Below are positions 34,095-44,700 of a stretch of 64,000 bases of DNA, in pieces. This stretch comes from Lepeophtheirus salmonis (lineage: Eukaryota; Arthropoda; Copepoda; Siphonostomatoida; Caligidae). A program made the position numbers and the translations under genes. The stretch covers positions 15,872,001-15,936,000 of the forward strand of contig NC_052140.2 in assembly GCF_016086655.4 (NCBI RefSeq), read 5' to 3'. Each line of letters begins with the position of its first letter. Position 1 is the first letter of the stretch. The notes beneath the pieces were generated by a model. The model searched no databases. It was not told where the DNA came from and saw only the letters and a list, made by a program, of their open reading frames with translations.

Positions 34095-34500
34095 TCTATC
34101 AAGGCCGGTTCACTATAGGGCACATCGGGTCATACGATAAGATGTTGTAAACATGTGAGTATATACTACAAATTGCGCTTGGCTGGTTCAGTCGTGAAAT
34201 ATTGTCTCAGAAGAAATTTGCCATATTTTACATTTTTACTATCTGAAAGGGAAAGCACCAGGTGACTACCACCTTTACCATCTATGGCCAACTAGCTTGG
34301 GAATACAAATTTGGGTTCAATAGAGGTCTGTGAAAATTGGCTGTCCGTGTTTGTTGCGAATAGGGACAAGGGCTTCTACGAGAATGGTATTATCAAATTA
34401 TTATCTGTTTGATAACTAGTCGTTGAAAACTAGGTAGTTATCAAACAGAACGGGCATACTTTACTTAAATTGGATCATTGTAACACTTCATAAAAAGTAT
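34095..34500 (+). mobile_element. Mariner (SETMAR/Mos1-like) deletion derivative
   Basis: Shares with 55.03-55.75 kb the blocks GGGTCATACGATAAGATGTTG, TGCGCTTGGCTGGTTCAGTCG, TTTGCCATATTTTACA, then jumps to CAGGTGACTACC (third-Asp 'SDY' region), GGGTTCAATAGAGGTCTGTG, AATAGGGACAAGGGC and GATCATTGTAACACTTCAT. Most of the catalytic core is deleted. It contains a 13-bp hairpin not found in the sister copies. Confidence 0.7.
34405..34448. repeat. 13-bp hairpin inside mariner derivative
   Basis: Arms CTGTTTGATAACT (34405-34417) and AGTTATCAAACAG (34436-34448) are perfect complements with an 18-base spacer. The second arm corresponds to the normal element sequence; the first looks like an inverted copy of it. 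Confidence 0.75.
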
Positions 34501-35095
34501 TGAAACAAAGCAAAAGATACAAAACTAATTTTTAAGTTAATCCATTATGTTAACCTTAAGAAGCCATTACATTTTGACAACATTTTGAGAGGTCAAGGTC
34601 CAATAAAATGTTATTTAAAAAAAAAAAAGGATTACGGATAAAGTTACAACTCGTGACTCAAAATGTCAAAACCCCACAATTCCCCATATCTTTTAAACAT
34701 ATCGAGTTACATAATTCAATTTAAATTTTGTAAGGTTAAGGTCACATAAAACAGATTCAGATACATAATCCAAATTAGAATAATTTGTAGTTTTGAGAAA
34801 ATGGTTTTTTGAAGAAGATGTTCTCTCTACTGAGTGTCCATTCAGTTTTATATATTATTATTACAAAAATTTTAATCGTAATATTAGGGTAAGCTACCTT
34901 CTTCTTTTGCGCACACATGTCCTCTTTTTATAACCTGAAAATTGACATTATAATGACAACATAATCATTTTTTGTATAATATGTGCAATGGTCTTAATAT
35001 ATATATTATTTATTTTTCATAATAATTGAAAAATTTCAAGGACTGACAGTCCTATAGAACGGTCCTAAGCATGTACTGAATAAATAAAGAATAAA

Positions 35096-35123
35096 GATTC
35101 TACTCCCCACGTACATATAGATC
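35096..35123 (+). repeat. 27-bp direct repeat, partner at 35799-35825
   Basis: The string GATTCTACTCCCCACGTACA plus TATAGAT is present identically at both places. The second copy lies inside the fold-back element, the first about 300 bases left of it. This suggests that part of the flanking DNA was captured or that an element end is shared. Confidence 0.6.
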
Positions 35124-35426
35124 CGGAGAAAGTGGTCCCCAATCCCTTTAAAATCTGCACTGAATATAACAGATTATATTTTTGACACTTTGCCTTCTGA
35201 TTAAGCTTAAATCTTTTATCCAGTCTAAAAAAAATTCAATAGATTGCTTTATTTAATTGCACCATTCGCTGGAAAATAAATAACCTCAAAATAGCCTTCA
35301 AAATAACGGATGGGTTGTTATAGATAGAATAAAATTTATAATGGGCGTTAATTCATTTATTTATCTAGTATTTAGTAAAGTTTTTAACCAATCTGACGAT
35401 GTGAAATACATAAATTTTGGCGTGCA

Positions 35427-36122
35427 TTCATTTGAGCAACATTAATTTCAGGAGGTCATCTTAACAACATTCATTTGAGCAAGTATTTATATCTGCGCGT
35501 TTCTTTTCAGCGCTATTAATTTCAGTGACCTTTTCATCCTGTAAACCAAGAGTAACTATAGGGACTTTGTATAGTGTATTTTGTCATTTAGTGATTTCGA
35601 ATATTAATTCATTCAATGAATCTCACATATTGAGAAATGAGTACCCAAAAAGATCCATCCCAACTCCCTTGAAGCCTTTTTCAAAAAAGAACAAAATCCA
35701 TATAGTTTTGAACAAAGTCAAAAATGGCTCATTAATAAAATGTTGACTCTCTAACATTTGACAACGAAAATGATCGGAGAAGGCGCATCCTTTTTTAAAG
35801 ATTCTACTCCCCACGTACATATAGATCGAAGTGTTTGAATGTCATCCCATTCAATAAGTTTTTTAAACTCATCCTTTCACGGTAGCTTGCGGAGTTGAGA
35901 CAAAATCCAAAAAGAGCCAGTTGCTCCTGATATATATGTCCTCCATTTGATTTTGAACACCGTTCTGGTGAGTAATGATTTTTAAAATACATCTTGTATT
36001 GTTTACTGTATGAAAATGTCGCTAAAATGAAAGACGCTGAAAAAAAGCTCGCCCAAATAAATAGCTGCGCAAATGAATGTTCCTAAGATGACACTCCCTG
36101 AAATTAACGCTGCTCAAATGAA
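35427..36122. mobile_element. Fold-back element with ~110-bp imperfect inverted ends
   Basis: The left end TTCATTTGAGCAACATTAAT continues with TTCAGGAGGTCATCTTA and a second TTCATTTGAGCAAGTATTTA. The right end read inverted gives TTCATTTGAGCAGCGTTAAT, TTCAGGGAGTGTCATCTTA and TTCATTTGCGCAGCTATTTA. The match runs for about 110 bases (left to about 35535, right from about 36010). The interior contains two overlapping minus-strand frames (35804-35992 and 35623-35820) with protein-like composition (CSKSNGGHIYQEQLALFGFC and MLESQHFINEPFLTLF) that I cannot assign. It could be a Mutator-like or other long-TIR transposon. No target duplication was found. Confidence 0.6.
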
Positions 36123-36151
36123 CGGATACGATAAATTTCAAACAGATATTA

Positions 36152-36409
36152 TAGGGGATTCACAGGGAAAGAGCTGGAGGGACTGCAGCTCATCCCCCAA
36201 ATGAAAGATTTTTTTCTTTTCAATAGACAAAAAACTTAATTTAAAAAAAAAAGTTCAAAAAAAATCAATTTTTTTCCAAAAAAATTAATATTTGAAATTT
36301 CATTTTTCTATTTTTTTGACAAAAAATTTAATTTCCTATAAATAATTATAGATTTTTCAATTTTTTTTTTAAAGATCCCCAAAAAAAATTAATCCTGTGA
36401 ACGCCCCTG
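36152..36409. mobile_element. CAGGGGCG-type MITE, copy 4, with 5-bp duplication
   Basis: Left end TAGGGGATTCACAGGG and right end (inverted) CAGGGGCGTTCACAGGA. Flanks are TATTA (36147-36151) and TATTA (36410-36414), an apparent 5-bp target-site duplication. The interior shows the usual GGAGGGACTGCAGC block and A/T minirepeats. It sits about 30 bases from the fold-back element. Confidence 0.75.
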
Positions 36410-36774
36410 TATTAGCACCTTCAATCTTTATGACTGCACAACATGAAAGAACTTAGTCACTACAAGAACTTGATTTAATCATTAATTAATCCTAGCCCGT
36501 TAGTCAATAAATAACGAAACTTATGAACTTTATTTGAAGTCTGTGTTTTATACATGCACTATATTTTTGTAATGTTTATTTATATATTGTTATGTCCGCT
36601 ATGACTATTAATTAGGTGTAGCTAATTATACAATTCAATGGAAGGTAGTTAAAAGTAACCTATTTTGCACAATACTGTATTATGTAATTCCTGAAAATTT
36701 CATTATATTCTCTTAATGTTTAAGGAAGTTGTGTTGTTTGATTGAAATATCATATTAGATAACAGATTTTAGTC

Positions 36775-37140
36775 TACCGGGTGTAGGAAAAGTACTGAGA
36801 CCTGCCTCTAAGTAATCTTTAAAATACTCATAATTGATCAGGATGGTGTATATATAGAAAATTTTATTTTATAATATTTTTTTACTATAAAAATGTGCAT
36901 TAATGATGAATCTGGCCGCCATCAGCCTCAATGACAGCATGAAACCACCTCCTTTCACACATTGGCAACGTAGTCCTTTTACATTATCCTTAATTGTTAG
37001 TTAAAGGGCATTAATATTCGGGTGGCGGACTTTGCAGGCCTTTTTCTCAATTTGCCCCCTAATGGATCCAGTCGATTCAGATCTGGGCTCTGAGGAGGTC
37101 AAAGGTTCTTGTACCAGAAGTTCATGTTGCTAGCCATCCC
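36775..37140 (-). pseudogene. Mariner transposase 3' remnant
   Basis: A possible terminal motif CCGGGTGTAGGAAAAGTAC at 36779 is followed by a minus-strand tail that reads, through stops, LLRAQIWIDWIH, GANWEKGLQSPPPEYQCPL and CERRWFHAVIEADGG. This matches the mariner C-terminus after the third Asp (x-I-E-x-K-A-C ... H-x-N-x-x-x-L-K ... R-L-x-A-V-I-E-x-x-G-G). Only this end survives. Confidence 0.5.
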
Positions 37141-37344
37141 CTCTTGTACAATATTAGTATTATGGGCCGGAGGCCTGCCCCTCTGAAATATGTATGTGGC
37201 CTTGTTGGACTTTTTCATGGTGTTTGTGTTCTACGGGACCACATTTTCCTTCAACACCATCACGTAAAGAGTTTTCCAATAAGAGTTGTTATTTTGATAG
37301 TCAAAGAAAAATGGCATTTTTATAGATAAATTATCGGATGTTTA

Positions 37345-37753
37345 TGTCAGAAAGATATACAATAAATAATGGAAAACAATGTCAGCCAAATGGCTGCCAC
37401 AGCTACGCTTACAGGACCCTATCCTTTCCATGAAATTTTCCATCGCAAAATGGCTGTTGTATGCCCTCAATATCTTCACGAATTCCATCTTTGAGGTCTC
37501 GAATCGACGCTGGGATGTTGGCGTAGATCTTATCTTTCCCGTGGCTCCAAAGGAAGAAGTCGGAAGCTGTTAATTCACAAGATTTTGGTGGCCAATTATA
37601 TTCACTTCTTCGAGAGATAATACAGTCCGGAAACTTTTTCTGTACAATAACGATGGTTTTGTTGCTTTTGTGGCACGTAGTGCCATCTTGTTGAAAGTAA
37701 ACGCTGTCTAAATCAATACCATCCAATTCCGCCCATATTAGATTTTTTTTCAA
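37345..37753 (-). pseudogene. DDE transposase remnant (Tc/mariner, DDE_3 type), second copy
   Basis: An open stretch of 114 codons reading AELDGIDLDSVYFQQDGTTC, HKSNKTIVIVQKKFPDCIIS, RRSEYNWPPKSCELTASDFF and LWSHGKDKIYANIPASIRDL. Conserved features are Q-Q-D-G-x-T-C-H (second Asp), W-P-P-x-S-C-x-L-T-x-x-D-F-F-L-W (third acidic position) and K-D-x-I-Y. The N-terminal half is missing, replaced on the right by a family B fragment from about 37745. The tail continues out of frame to about 37345. Inactive. Confidence 0.8.
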
Positions 37754-37850
37754 AAAATCTAATATTAAATTTTCTAATAAAAAGGAAAAATTCCTTACCT
37801 ATTTTTTTAGGTGGGAAATACAGCCTTCCAACCCAGCCTCCGCTGGAGTA
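37745..37850. repeat. CAGGGGCG-type MITE fragment
   Basis: Contains TTTTCTAATAAAAAGGAAAA, AGCCTTCCAACCCAGCCTCC and GCTGGAG, the right-hand portion of family B. It appears to have truncated the transposase remnant to its left. Confidence 0.45.
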
Positions 37851-37859
37851 ATAAGAAAC

Positions 37860-38690
37860 ATGCGTTTTCACGTTAAACTATTGCATAAAAAAAAGGTTTG
37901 ACATTATATTTTATAAAATTAAACTAATTCCAATTTAGATCTTGAGTTGTTTTTTTCGCGAAAATCAGTTAATTGCTTCAATTTGTAATATACAAAAAAC
38001 GATTTTTTTCAATTATTCATGAGAAGTTGAAATTTGCAAAATTTTAAGAACGGCAATAACTCCATGGATAATAATGTAAGTGAGGTAATGAGTGCCATCA
38101 GATTTGGTGTCATGTAAGGATTCTAAATCAGTGCGGTTTGTACTAATCAAGTAATTGGAACCAGAAGAATTCCAGAAAAACTCAAATTTTTAATACATTC
38201 GCAGAATCACTAATAACTGCTTACGTGATCACTTAATCGCACACATCTATAAAATGAAATATATTTCTCATTACATTTTGCATCCTTTTGTAGAAAATAA
38301 CTATTTCTCTAAAATATCCCAATGAATAGTTATTTAAAAAGACACGAAAGAAAAATAAAAACATTACAGGGTATTTAAATAACAAATTTCGGTTATTACA
38401 GCAATAGGGTACCTGAACCATCTGAGATGACCTTTAAAACTTTGTAAAACAAAACTTTAATTGTGTATTATTCTTATGGAGCAAAAATAACTCTTTTCTG
38501 ATTTATAAAACTAGTTTTGTTGTTTTTTTTGGAAAAAAGAAGTTATTTTGCCGCATCCTATATTTGAAAGGGGTCATATTAGAGTCAAACTAATTATCAT
38601 CAGAGACGTTGCTAGCTCTCATCATTAGGACTCTTATGACGTGTACAAGCTGCAACCCAAGAGATGTAATGTTTCCTATAAAATATCTAT
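37860..38690. other. No gene recognised
   Basis: A/T-rich sequence; the 62-codon minus frame at 38233-38421 has no motif. Confidence 0.4.
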
Positions 38691-38699
38691 AATTTGTGA

Positions 38700-39115
38700 T
38701 TAAAATTACCAGTACTTTAGGCATGTTAAAAAACCCAAAAAATTGACATGGTAACCCTGACAATTTGAATAATAGTTTGTATGAGAGCAGCTCATGGCAT
38801 GACGTTTCATTATATCAGCTATAATTAGCTGTGAGAAGGGAGGAGAAGGAAAACAAAACGGACAAAGGTAAGAATTATTCCAACGTCGATCCTCAATAAA
38901 TCCCACTGAGTATAACAAGGACTTATAATCATCCCTCGCCAACAAATCCTCAATCTCCGTCTTTTATGAGCACACACGAATATTGAATCTGGGTTTGAAT
39001 ATAATTGAATGTATAAGAAAAGGAAGTTCACTTCCTTGAGTTAAATATAAAGTGACATCAGCTAAGGAAAATAATATTCACTCTTCAAACTATCAACTCC
39101 AATAAAAACGGGGGA
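38700..39115 (-). repeat. Dispersed repeat family A, inverted copy
   Basis: The complement of family A: it contains CAATTTGAATAATAGTTTG, AATGAAACGTCATGCCATG (inverted), TGTGAGAAGGGAGG, AACAAATCCTCAATC, TTTTATGAGCACACACGAAT and the palindromic core AAGGAAGTTCACTTCCTT. It keeps the middle segment missing from the 13.2-kb copy, so it is useful as reference for that rearrangement. Confidence 0.7.
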
Positions 39116-39179
39116 CCTAAAAAATACTCCCTATTTTCATCACCACCTATAATTACTATCTATGACTAACTTGTCATAC

Positions 39180-39265
39180 GTATTGTTACCTTTATTGTAT
39201 CTCGCAACATTTTCTCTTAAAAGTAAAAGAACAAAAAAGGCCCAAAGTCAGTTGGTTATACCATA
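39180..39265 (+). repeat. Family I repeat copy
   Basis: GTTACCTTTATTGTATCTCG, CAACATTTTCTC, AAAAAAGGCCCAAAGTCAG and TTGGTTATACC match the family I consensus in order. Confidence 0.55.
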
Positions 39266-39489
39266 ACCCTTTTCCTACAAATGTTTGTCTTCGACCACGC
39301 TCGTTAATAGAGACGTCAAAGAGTATTACTATTACCAAGAGATATATCTACTTCCTCGACTGTTATTGTGAGAGTACCACTGTTATACTCTATGAGGTCA
39401 CATCTGTCCAAATGACCAAAATAAGGAACATGGCATGAATAATTTTAAATGAAGTACTTGCTGTATTTGGACGAGGATCAGCAATAATT

Positions 39490-40640
39490 GAATATTCCAT
39501 GGATGGTGGATGTATTAATCCTATCATTTTTGATTATTTTAATAAAAATACTAAGATATAATTATTATGTGGCACATTATCCAGTTCTATCACCCACAAT
39601 TATATTACACATAAATAAATTATAACCATGTAATTTAATAGATCAAAATGCAATACTAGTATTAATGCATTATTGGTAAGTAAAATTACTAATTTTGTGA
39701 TTAAATAGAACATTTTAAGACGAAGAAATTGAAACTGGTACAATTTGCTTATACAAGTTGCAACTTGTACAAAACATATATTGAGCGACGCCACTGATTC
39801 TCAAATAACAAATGAAGGTTGTAGCTATGAAACTATAGTTAACAATCTTCCTTCATTAGTTATAAACTCATCCAAGAAATTTGAATACAAGGCCTATAAT
39901 TCACCGAAATATTTCCATCAAATATTGGACTGTATTGTAAGGAAATACATTGGACATTTTTTCTTTTATTGGGACCAAGATTGAATATGTGTTAACAACA
40001 TATTAAGGGATTAAATCAAACACGAATATTGGACGGAAATCCCCATCTTATTTTATGCAAGGATTTTATCATATTTTAGTAATAGAACTTGGTTTACTTC
40101 TTTTTAAATATACATTCATCATAAACACAAAAATAGAAACGAAATTTATCATGGGGAACTACGTATGCGAATATCCATTCCACCAAACTGACACAAAAGC
40201 ATTGAAAGAAGAAAGAAAGAAAAAACATATTGTACATAGAAGCAAAAATATAAAAAATAGAATATGTAATGATAATATTTATAATAATAATTAATTAATA
40301 CATATCACAATTTATTTTCGTATTAAATTTGTATAAATATATATTATTTTTTATAGTTTGTTTGTTCGGGTGGATCATAATGACGATTTTTTAAAGAAAT
40401 AAAATCCGCAAGCCTTCCTTCCTCTCTTCCAAAGGTTGGAAATGAATAAATAATCATTATTATTATTATTATGTGTGCTTCGTTGCAGCTTTAAAGCAAT
40501 TATTTCTGTCCTCATATTCTATACAATACAACAAAACATATGGAGAGAAAAAAATAACCATAGATTGTTATTCAATATGAACGGAAATTGCGTAATGATA
40601 GATGACAAATGATATTATGCTGGCTTTGATGATTGTGCTA
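39490..40640. other. No supported gene
   Basis: Open frames at 39745-39984 and 40055-40294 (79 codons each) show no domains. Part of the first (AACTCATCCAAGAAATTTGA) recurs near 53608, so it is probably repeat-derived. An ATT microsatellite lies near 40455-40470. Confidence 0.4.
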
Positions 40641-40659
40641 CACCTCTTATTCTTTAAGG

Positions 40660-40823
40660 CAGTGATTCCCAACCGGGGCTCCGCGAAGTTGTCAAGACAT
40701 CTCTCTTTTTTTTTTTTTTTTTGTAAAAAAATTAAGTAATCAAAAATTCTCAAGAAATTGTCATGATGCTCCTTCAAAAAAAAAACTTGTGCTGCTCAGT
40801 GATGAAAGGGTTGGAAATCACTG
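40660..40823. mobile_element. 164-bp hAT MITE with perfect 8-bp duplication
   Basis: Ends CAGTGATTCCCAACC and, inverted, CAGTGATTTCCAACC, the classic hAT terminal sequence. Flanking CTTTAAGG occurs on both sides (40652-40659 and 40824-40831). The interior is a poly-T/poly-A fold-back. A diverged relative of its right half lies near 53535-53575. No coding capacity. Confidence 0.92.
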
Positions 40824-40831
40824 CTTTAAGG

Positions 40832-41559
40832 CCTTCGTCATCTAAATAGTCTGTATAATTGAATATGGTAAGGTAAGGCACAACTTCTTCCATCTATTTA
40901 TTATTATTTATCCACCTTTAAATTTGATTAAAAAAACTGTTTTTCTTTCAAGAGTATTTATAAAACTACATATTATTACGGAATAAATAACTAAACTTTC
41001 TTGTAAAAAAAAGTAATAATAATCATTTGAATAGTCATTTAAATACATCTAACAAGTTATAAAAAATTCATAATATATTTTGAATATACTATGTTTTAAA
41101 AAAAAAATATTAAGTAGCATGTTTTAGCAGGGAGTGATTGATTGATTGATTTTTTTTTTTTTCATTACAAACGCGACTATCATATTAAGCTTTAATAGAT
41201 TAAAATAGATTCTTTGCTCATCTATGAGCTGAAATTTTAAGACACTCTCTCCCTCTCTTTTATGAATTCAATCATCATCTAAAGACATTTAAAAACTCAC
41301 AAGAGGAAAGCATTTCAATGTAAAAAAAAATGCGTGTTTTATCATAAATAGGAATGAATAATTAATTATAAAACAAAAAAATATCAACTAAGTAAGTAGT
41401 AGTACGAAAGGAAATTTTGGAAAGAAATCGAATGGATCCAGCACCATTGGTGCTGCAAGATATACAAACATATCTCTGAACTATTTAATAATAAGTTTTG
41501 TAGAGCAAAAAAAAAAAAAAAAAAGACTATAAGAGAAAATTGGGCTAAGACTTTGTTAT
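40832..41559. other. 3' flank of the EHD gene
   Basis: Probably includes the EHD 3' untranslated region. I see no canonical AATAAA on the minus strand in the first few hundred bases. A variant ATTAAA lies at 41484-41489. Poly-A/T tracts at 41506-41524 and 41150-41162. Confidence 0.4.
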
Positions 41560-41765
41560 TTAAAATCCTCTTTTAGAGGGCGGAATTAAATGAGTCGGCA
41601 ATTCAATAGGAAGGTCGTGCCCATCAAGTTTAACATTCATAAGATGCATGGCAAGAGCAAATTCTTCAACATCTAACATTCCGTCTCGATCCACATCAGA
41701 GAGCTTCCATATTTTACCCAAAACATTATTAGGGAGTTTGGATCGAACCATTTCTTGCTTGGCAG
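41560..41765 (-). CDS. EHD1: EHD exon 6 (EH domain core, stop codon)
   Basis: Starts after TTTACAG with the last two bases of a split Ala codon, and encodes the second half of the EH domain: AKQEMVRSKLPNNVLGKIWK, the EF-hand loop DVDRDGMLDVEEF and the conserved C-terminal LPTHLIPPSKRGF before TAA. It carries the calcium ligands and the Trp of the NPF pocket. Confidence 0.96.
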
Positions 41766-44700
41766 CTGTAAACAGAGAAATAAATATAAATACGGTCTTA
41801 GAATAAATTATAATGATAGTATTAATGTTGAGACTTGGTTCGATAAGGACTGCACTTTGAAACCCTGGAGCAAAATTTGAAATTATAAGACCGAATATGT
41901 TAAAATTATAACAACATAGGATTCCCCCACCGAAACCCAACAATAATATGTATATATTAGTCTTGAGACTCGGTCCGAGATCAAATGTTTATTCCGGTTC
42001 GGTCTTAGCTGATTTTTTTAGACCTATCGAGGAATATTGTATTTTCTAAGTCATTTTTTTAGGGTTGACATAATTCTACCAGTAACTATAAGAGTCTCTG
42101 ACCGGTCTAATTTCGGAACCGAGATACAAAACACTTAGTGTCACTATTTATGTACCTGATCCAGTGATTTTTCCATCGACAGGATCTAATTTTTCAAATA
42201 TTTCATCGTATTTGTATCTATCCTTCTCGATAATCCAGTCATTTTCTCCCACACCAGCATTGATTCCCTCTCCACCCTTGTACATAAACGGTGTGGCTTT
42301 ATCAAGAACGCCGTCGAAGGCTCCACCAATAATACGATCCCTGCCTTCGGCTCTTGCGTTCTTTTCCTCAAGAGGAATTACTGTCATCAATTTGGCAATG
42401 TCTTCAGCCAACATTCGATCCACCTAAAACAAATAAGGACGAAATATGTATGAAATAAATATCAATTAAATACTATAGAGTGTTTCCACTGACATAATAA
42501 ATTGCATCATAATTGAGCTGATATAGCTGATATTTTTACTACATAAGTAAAATGAACAATTTTTCAATGAATCCTAATTAAACTACATCAAATATAAAAA
42601 ACACTTACACTTGAACTGAATACTACTTGATGTCAATGATAAGCACTGATATTTGAATTAAATCAAAGTAATATGAACTAAAAATCCCATCATAAAATGG
42701 CTAAATTTGTACAATTAATTATGTTTTTTCGATAGATTAGGGACAAGAAAAGTAGGATAATTAGAGAAAAATATCTTATACCTTCCATTTTAATTGTTAA
42801 CGTATTTTCAACACCATTTTTAATACATATTAGGGTATGATATAGAATAAAGATAGGCATTAGAGGGATACATTTTTGATAGACAGTAAGTTTAACTCCT
42901 TTTATTTGTAGGTCCCATTTTTAGACCCATATACAAAGCAATAGTTCACTATTTTCCTGCATATATTAATGGAAAGAGAGGGTTTTATTCTTGTAAGATG
43001 TTGGCTGTTGACATCCAATATACTCGATATTAACAATGCTGACGTTAAATGAAAACGCTCTACTTTTTATGAGGTGTGTCAACAATTTTCCAATTTATTA
43101 TTTTATTTCATAAATGGGTTCATAACGTAATTTTTGTTAAACTCAAGCCACTATGAGAGGAATTACGGCTTTCTGAATAACACTGATCCAACGCATTAGG
43201 CCCAACTTTGAATGGGCGTTTGAGTGGGCCTAGAAAACTCCCGGACTCCACGCATAGATGGCGTTATTTTATTTTAATTGCCTCATTTTCAAAAAGTACC
43301 ACATGAAGCACCATAAAAAATAAAATAAACCTTTATTTTATCACGCAAATTTTTTTTCAAAGAAAGGCCCCAATCATTTGGTAGTTAGCCAAATATGTCA
43401 ATTACACAAACTTTATATTATTACACAAAATGTATATTATAAGTAATCCCCGACTATCATTGTCGTATTATATATTCCCAATTTTTTAAATTAATTACAA
43501 ACATATTTCCTAATATTAAAATATAAAAATTGTATTTTATTTCATACTGTATTGTAATATTGTATTAAAACCGTAGCTATACATTTCCGTATGATAGCCA
43601 AAATTTATTCATAGAAATAATAAAATGGCATATGTACACTTAACAACGACGAGGGATCAACAAGGTAATCCTGTCCTTTTGTAGACGGAGCTTAAGTATA
43701 ACATAACTTATTACTTAGTTTATTTTTCAAAAATAATAAATTATGAAATAGCCAGGACGCGCGTATCAAGTGAGACGAGGGAATCGACAGCTGGCAACAA
43801 AATTCATACCGTACTTTTGTGACAGCGAGGCTACGCCGTGACCAACCTTCAAAAGACAACTGTCAAAATTTCATGACAGTATGCTCTTTAGTTTGTGAGT
43901 TATTTCCAAAATATAGATCCGTGTTTTAATTTTACACTGCTTCTTCATGGGGAAAAAATAGTATTCAATCTAAGCAATGGCTTGAAACGTGTTCCGGGAA
44001 CTCTGCTCCATAAAGTGAACAAAAAAATAAGTGAACGATGTAGCTCAATGGAGAGCATAATCGTGAGAAATATTTCTCTTAAACTCAATGTGTGTTAATT
44101 TGCGCCTCAGTCGTTCCTAGAGAAGGAAAAATAACTTATGTATATGGACTTCAAAGAAGATTCCTAGGTCAGATGGAGTAAAAGTAAAACTATCATGCTT
44201 ATTAATAGTTAATCAGTGCAACTCCATCTGACCAATTAAAGGAACATGAAAAAATAAGACGTGTTTTCTTTGTTAAGCCTGAGACTTTTCAGCCCAAGTT
44301 ATATATATTAGCAGCAGATGCCCGCGTTGCAGGGGTGAATAGAAACAAAGAATGAAGGTAGAAAAAAAGAGACAGAGAGAAGGATGTAGGATGAGAAGAG
44401 AGATAGAAAGGGAGAAGGGAAATGAGGTTTTATTTAAGTCAAAAACAGGCTCTTAATGACCTTGGATGCACAAAAAAATATCATAAGAACATGTTTGGTT
44501 ACTTTATACGTCTACTTCATAAATTTCAGACTGATTTTTTCTACCATTTTGGATTCTATGTGTGATAACGTTAAAAATACACTTATAAAAATATATATGT
44601 AAGATATGTTAAAATTTTTGGTGTGGTTCAGAAACTTTTAGGGGCCCAATGGTATTTTTACGATCTATAAGTGCCGTTTGCGCCACTCTTGAATGATTTA

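Noticed and set aside
42164..42427. 87-codon plus-strand frame and 61-codon alternative minus frame
   Set aside because: Overlap EHD exon 5, whose reading frame is secured by family conservation and splice phases.
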